This document shows, in pieces, positions 58,266 to 59,092 of a stretch of 59,092 bases of DNA. The stretch's first letter is position 1, and each line of letters opens with the position of its first letter. The notes beneath the pieces are model-generated. The model ran no database searches and had not been told where the DNA came from. It saw nothing but the letters and a program-made list of their open reading frames with translations. The translations under genes and the position numbers were made by a program. The stretch spans positions 1 to 59,092 of the forward strand of contig NZ_BCXH01000026.1 in assembly GCF_001895005.1 (NCBI RefSeq), given 5' to 3'. This DNA comes from Rhodococcus yunnanensis NBRC 103083 (GTDB taxonomy: Bacteria > Actinomycetota > Actinomycetes > Mycobacteriales > Mycobacteriaceae).

Positions 58266-58314
58266 CCGTAATGAGCAGGGACGTTGTGGACGGCGTGTCA
58301 GCGATAGACAGGTA

Positions 58315-58369
58315 AGGACCTCCGGTATCGGTGTGGTTACCACAACTGCACCGACAACCGAGAGGTCCT
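58315..58369 (+). other. Hairpin directly before the IS481-type transposase start
   Basis: Stems AGGACCTC/GAGGTCCT, CGGT/ACCG and CGGTG/CACCG nest around a 15-base loop, ending one base before the GTG at 58371. IS481-type elements often carry such a structure ahead of the transposase, where it can limit expression from outside transcripts. Confidence 0.6.
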
Positions 58370-58370
58370 C

Positions 58371-58790
58371 GTGTCCCACGCTAATGCCTGCTCACCCCGA
58401 ATAGGAGATTGAAGCTCGCGATATCGATCGTCGACGACGGTTGGTCGATCCGCCGGGCCGTCGAACGGTTTCAGGTTTCACCGACCACAGCGAAGAAATG
58501 GGCGGATCCCCGACGGCGGTGGCCATCGCAAGCTCGGACGCACGATCGGCAACCGCCACAACAAGAAGCAAGGCCGCGGATACTCGTTCATCCATCATGC
58601 CGTCGACGATCACAGCCGGCTGATGTACTCGCCGATAACGGATCCTGTTACCGCTCAATGCTATTCGCAGCAGTGTTGGGTCCCGATGTCAACACGAGCG
58701 GACCACACCGTACCGGCCGCAGACCAACGGCAAAGTCGAACGATTCAACCGCCCCCTCAACCAGGAATGGGCCTACACCCAGGACCTGAA
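58371..58790 (+). pseudogene. Degenerate IS481-family transposase
   Basis: Pieces of one transposase occur in order but in different frames. The start is VSHAN, then a frameshift and stop. Next comes the helix-turn-helix block VDDGWSIRRAVERFQVSPTT (from about 58433), then an internal deletion. DGGGHRKLGRTIGNRHN and GYSFIHHAVDDHSRLMYS follow, then another deletion, ADNGSCYRS with the DDE Asp, a further shift, and RPQTNGKVERFNRPL with the end of the catalytic core. At least four lesions make it non-functional. It lies between the amidohydrolase and a DUF222/HNH gene; the terminal inverted repeats of the IS are not identified. Confidence 0.82.
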
Positions 58791-58876
58791 TCAGCCGCTG
58801 TTGCCGGCAACGCTGAGTGTTGCTGCGCTGCTTGGTGATTCAGGATTCAATTCTTGCGGGTGGGTGTGCGGTCGGG

Positions 58877-58882
58877 TAGTGT
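58877..58882 (+). promoter_or_regulatory. -10 element for leaderless DUF222/HNH gene
   Basis: TAGTGT ends seven bases before ATG 58890; no ribosome site is present. Confidence 0.45.
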
Positions 58883-58889
58883 AGAACGT

Positions 58890-59092
58890 ATGTTCGATAC
58901 GGGGGTTTCGGTGAGTGGTTCGACGGTAGGTTCGGTTGTGGGTTCGGCTGCAGCCTTGTCTGGCGCGTTGGACTGCGGTGTGGCTGCTGGTGGTGGTGTG
59001 TATGACTGGGATGGGTGTGTGGCGGGGTTGGTGGGGGTGTCGGCGCGGTGGCGGGTGGTGGAGAATGTGGCGCGGGCGCGGGTGGTGGAGGC
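58890..59092 (+). CDS. DUF222/HNH endonuclease-like protein, N-terminal part
   Basis: The first 67 codons are visible, beginning MFDTGVSVSGST and continuing GCVAGLVGVSARWRVVEN to VARARVVE at the window edge. The W-R-x-x-E followed by a basic helix is the start of the DUF222 domain that precedes a C-terminal HNH nuclease in a multi-copy actinobacterial family (13E12-type). The HNH part is outside the window, so identification rests on the N-terminal pattern. Codon use is unusually rich in GTG and GGT compared with neighbours, which is common for this family. Function unknown; some copies are linked to mobile DNA. Confidence 0.65.
   Translation, partial: MFDTGVSVSGSTVGSVVGSAAALSGALDCGVAAGGGVYDWDGCVAGLVGVSARWRVVENVARARVVE

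Overview
The window is 59 kb of high-GC actinobacterial chromosome. Gene content and order point to a mycolata genus, most likely Rhodococcus sensu lato. The evidence is protein-level resemblance to mycobacterial proteins, an IdeR/DtxR-type iron box, an SAM-IV riboswitch, many leaderless start signals, a type VII secretion (ESX)-like gene group and a DUF222/HNH endonuclease. The species assignment is inference; no rRNA is present.

Layout. 1-998: 5' part of ctaD (cytochrome c oxidase subunit I), running off the left edge. 1131-5046: small secreted protein, DUF4349 lipoprotein, tRNA methyltransferase TrmL, an MfpA-like pentapeptide-repeat protein, FolD and a DUF3017 protein. 5053-7853: methionine operon metC-metX, led by an SAM-IV riboswitch and a short ORF that begins Met-Cys-Cys-Cys. 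8024-22015: icd, an MFS exporter, an iron-regulated siderophore-binding lipoprotein, an ArnT/PMT-type glycosyltransferase, a two-component system, a DUF4173 membrane protein, two tandem DUF6412-like mini-proteins with a second YidC, exonuclease III, trpS and a YhjD-type membrane protein. 22020-23330: dacB-type D,D-carboxypeptidase.

23533-40994 is an inositol-type polyol catabolism island. It holds iolC, a Cgl0159-type aldolase, iolB, iolD, an IolH-like epimerase, iolE, five Gfo/Idh/MocA dehydrogenases, an aldo/keto reductase, a DHA2-type MFS protein, a GntR regulator (IolR-like) and two LacI regulators. Palindromic extragenic repeats with a CACGTG centre lie at both ends and in the middle. 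iolA and a recognisable sugar-type inositol importer are not in the window. The flanking genes match, from memory, the order of a conserved mycobacterial block (folD, metA/metC, icd, trpS, dacB on one side; sdh, cdd, deoA, add, upp, pmmB, deoD, amiA/amiB on the other), so the island looks like an insertion into an old core block.

41169-44583: succinate dehydrogenase sdhCDAB. 44848-47704: pyrimidine/purine salvage cdd-deoA-add. 47711-48982: acidic protein resembling Rv3311. 48998-51061: four-gene overlapping operon with type VII secretion features (EspC-like protein with YxxxD, NlpC/P60 protein with a WSG motif in its N-terminal domain, two YbaB-like proteins). 51154-58265: upp, DUF2797 protein, phosphosugar mutase, purine nucleoside phosphorylase, enoyl-CoA hydratase-like protein and two M20 amidohydrolases. 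58315-58790: remnant of an IS481-family transposase. 58890-59092: start of a DUF222/HNH endonuclease gene cut by the right edge. Stretches without genes are all shorter than 300 bases; where they hold a visible structure it is listed as a feature.
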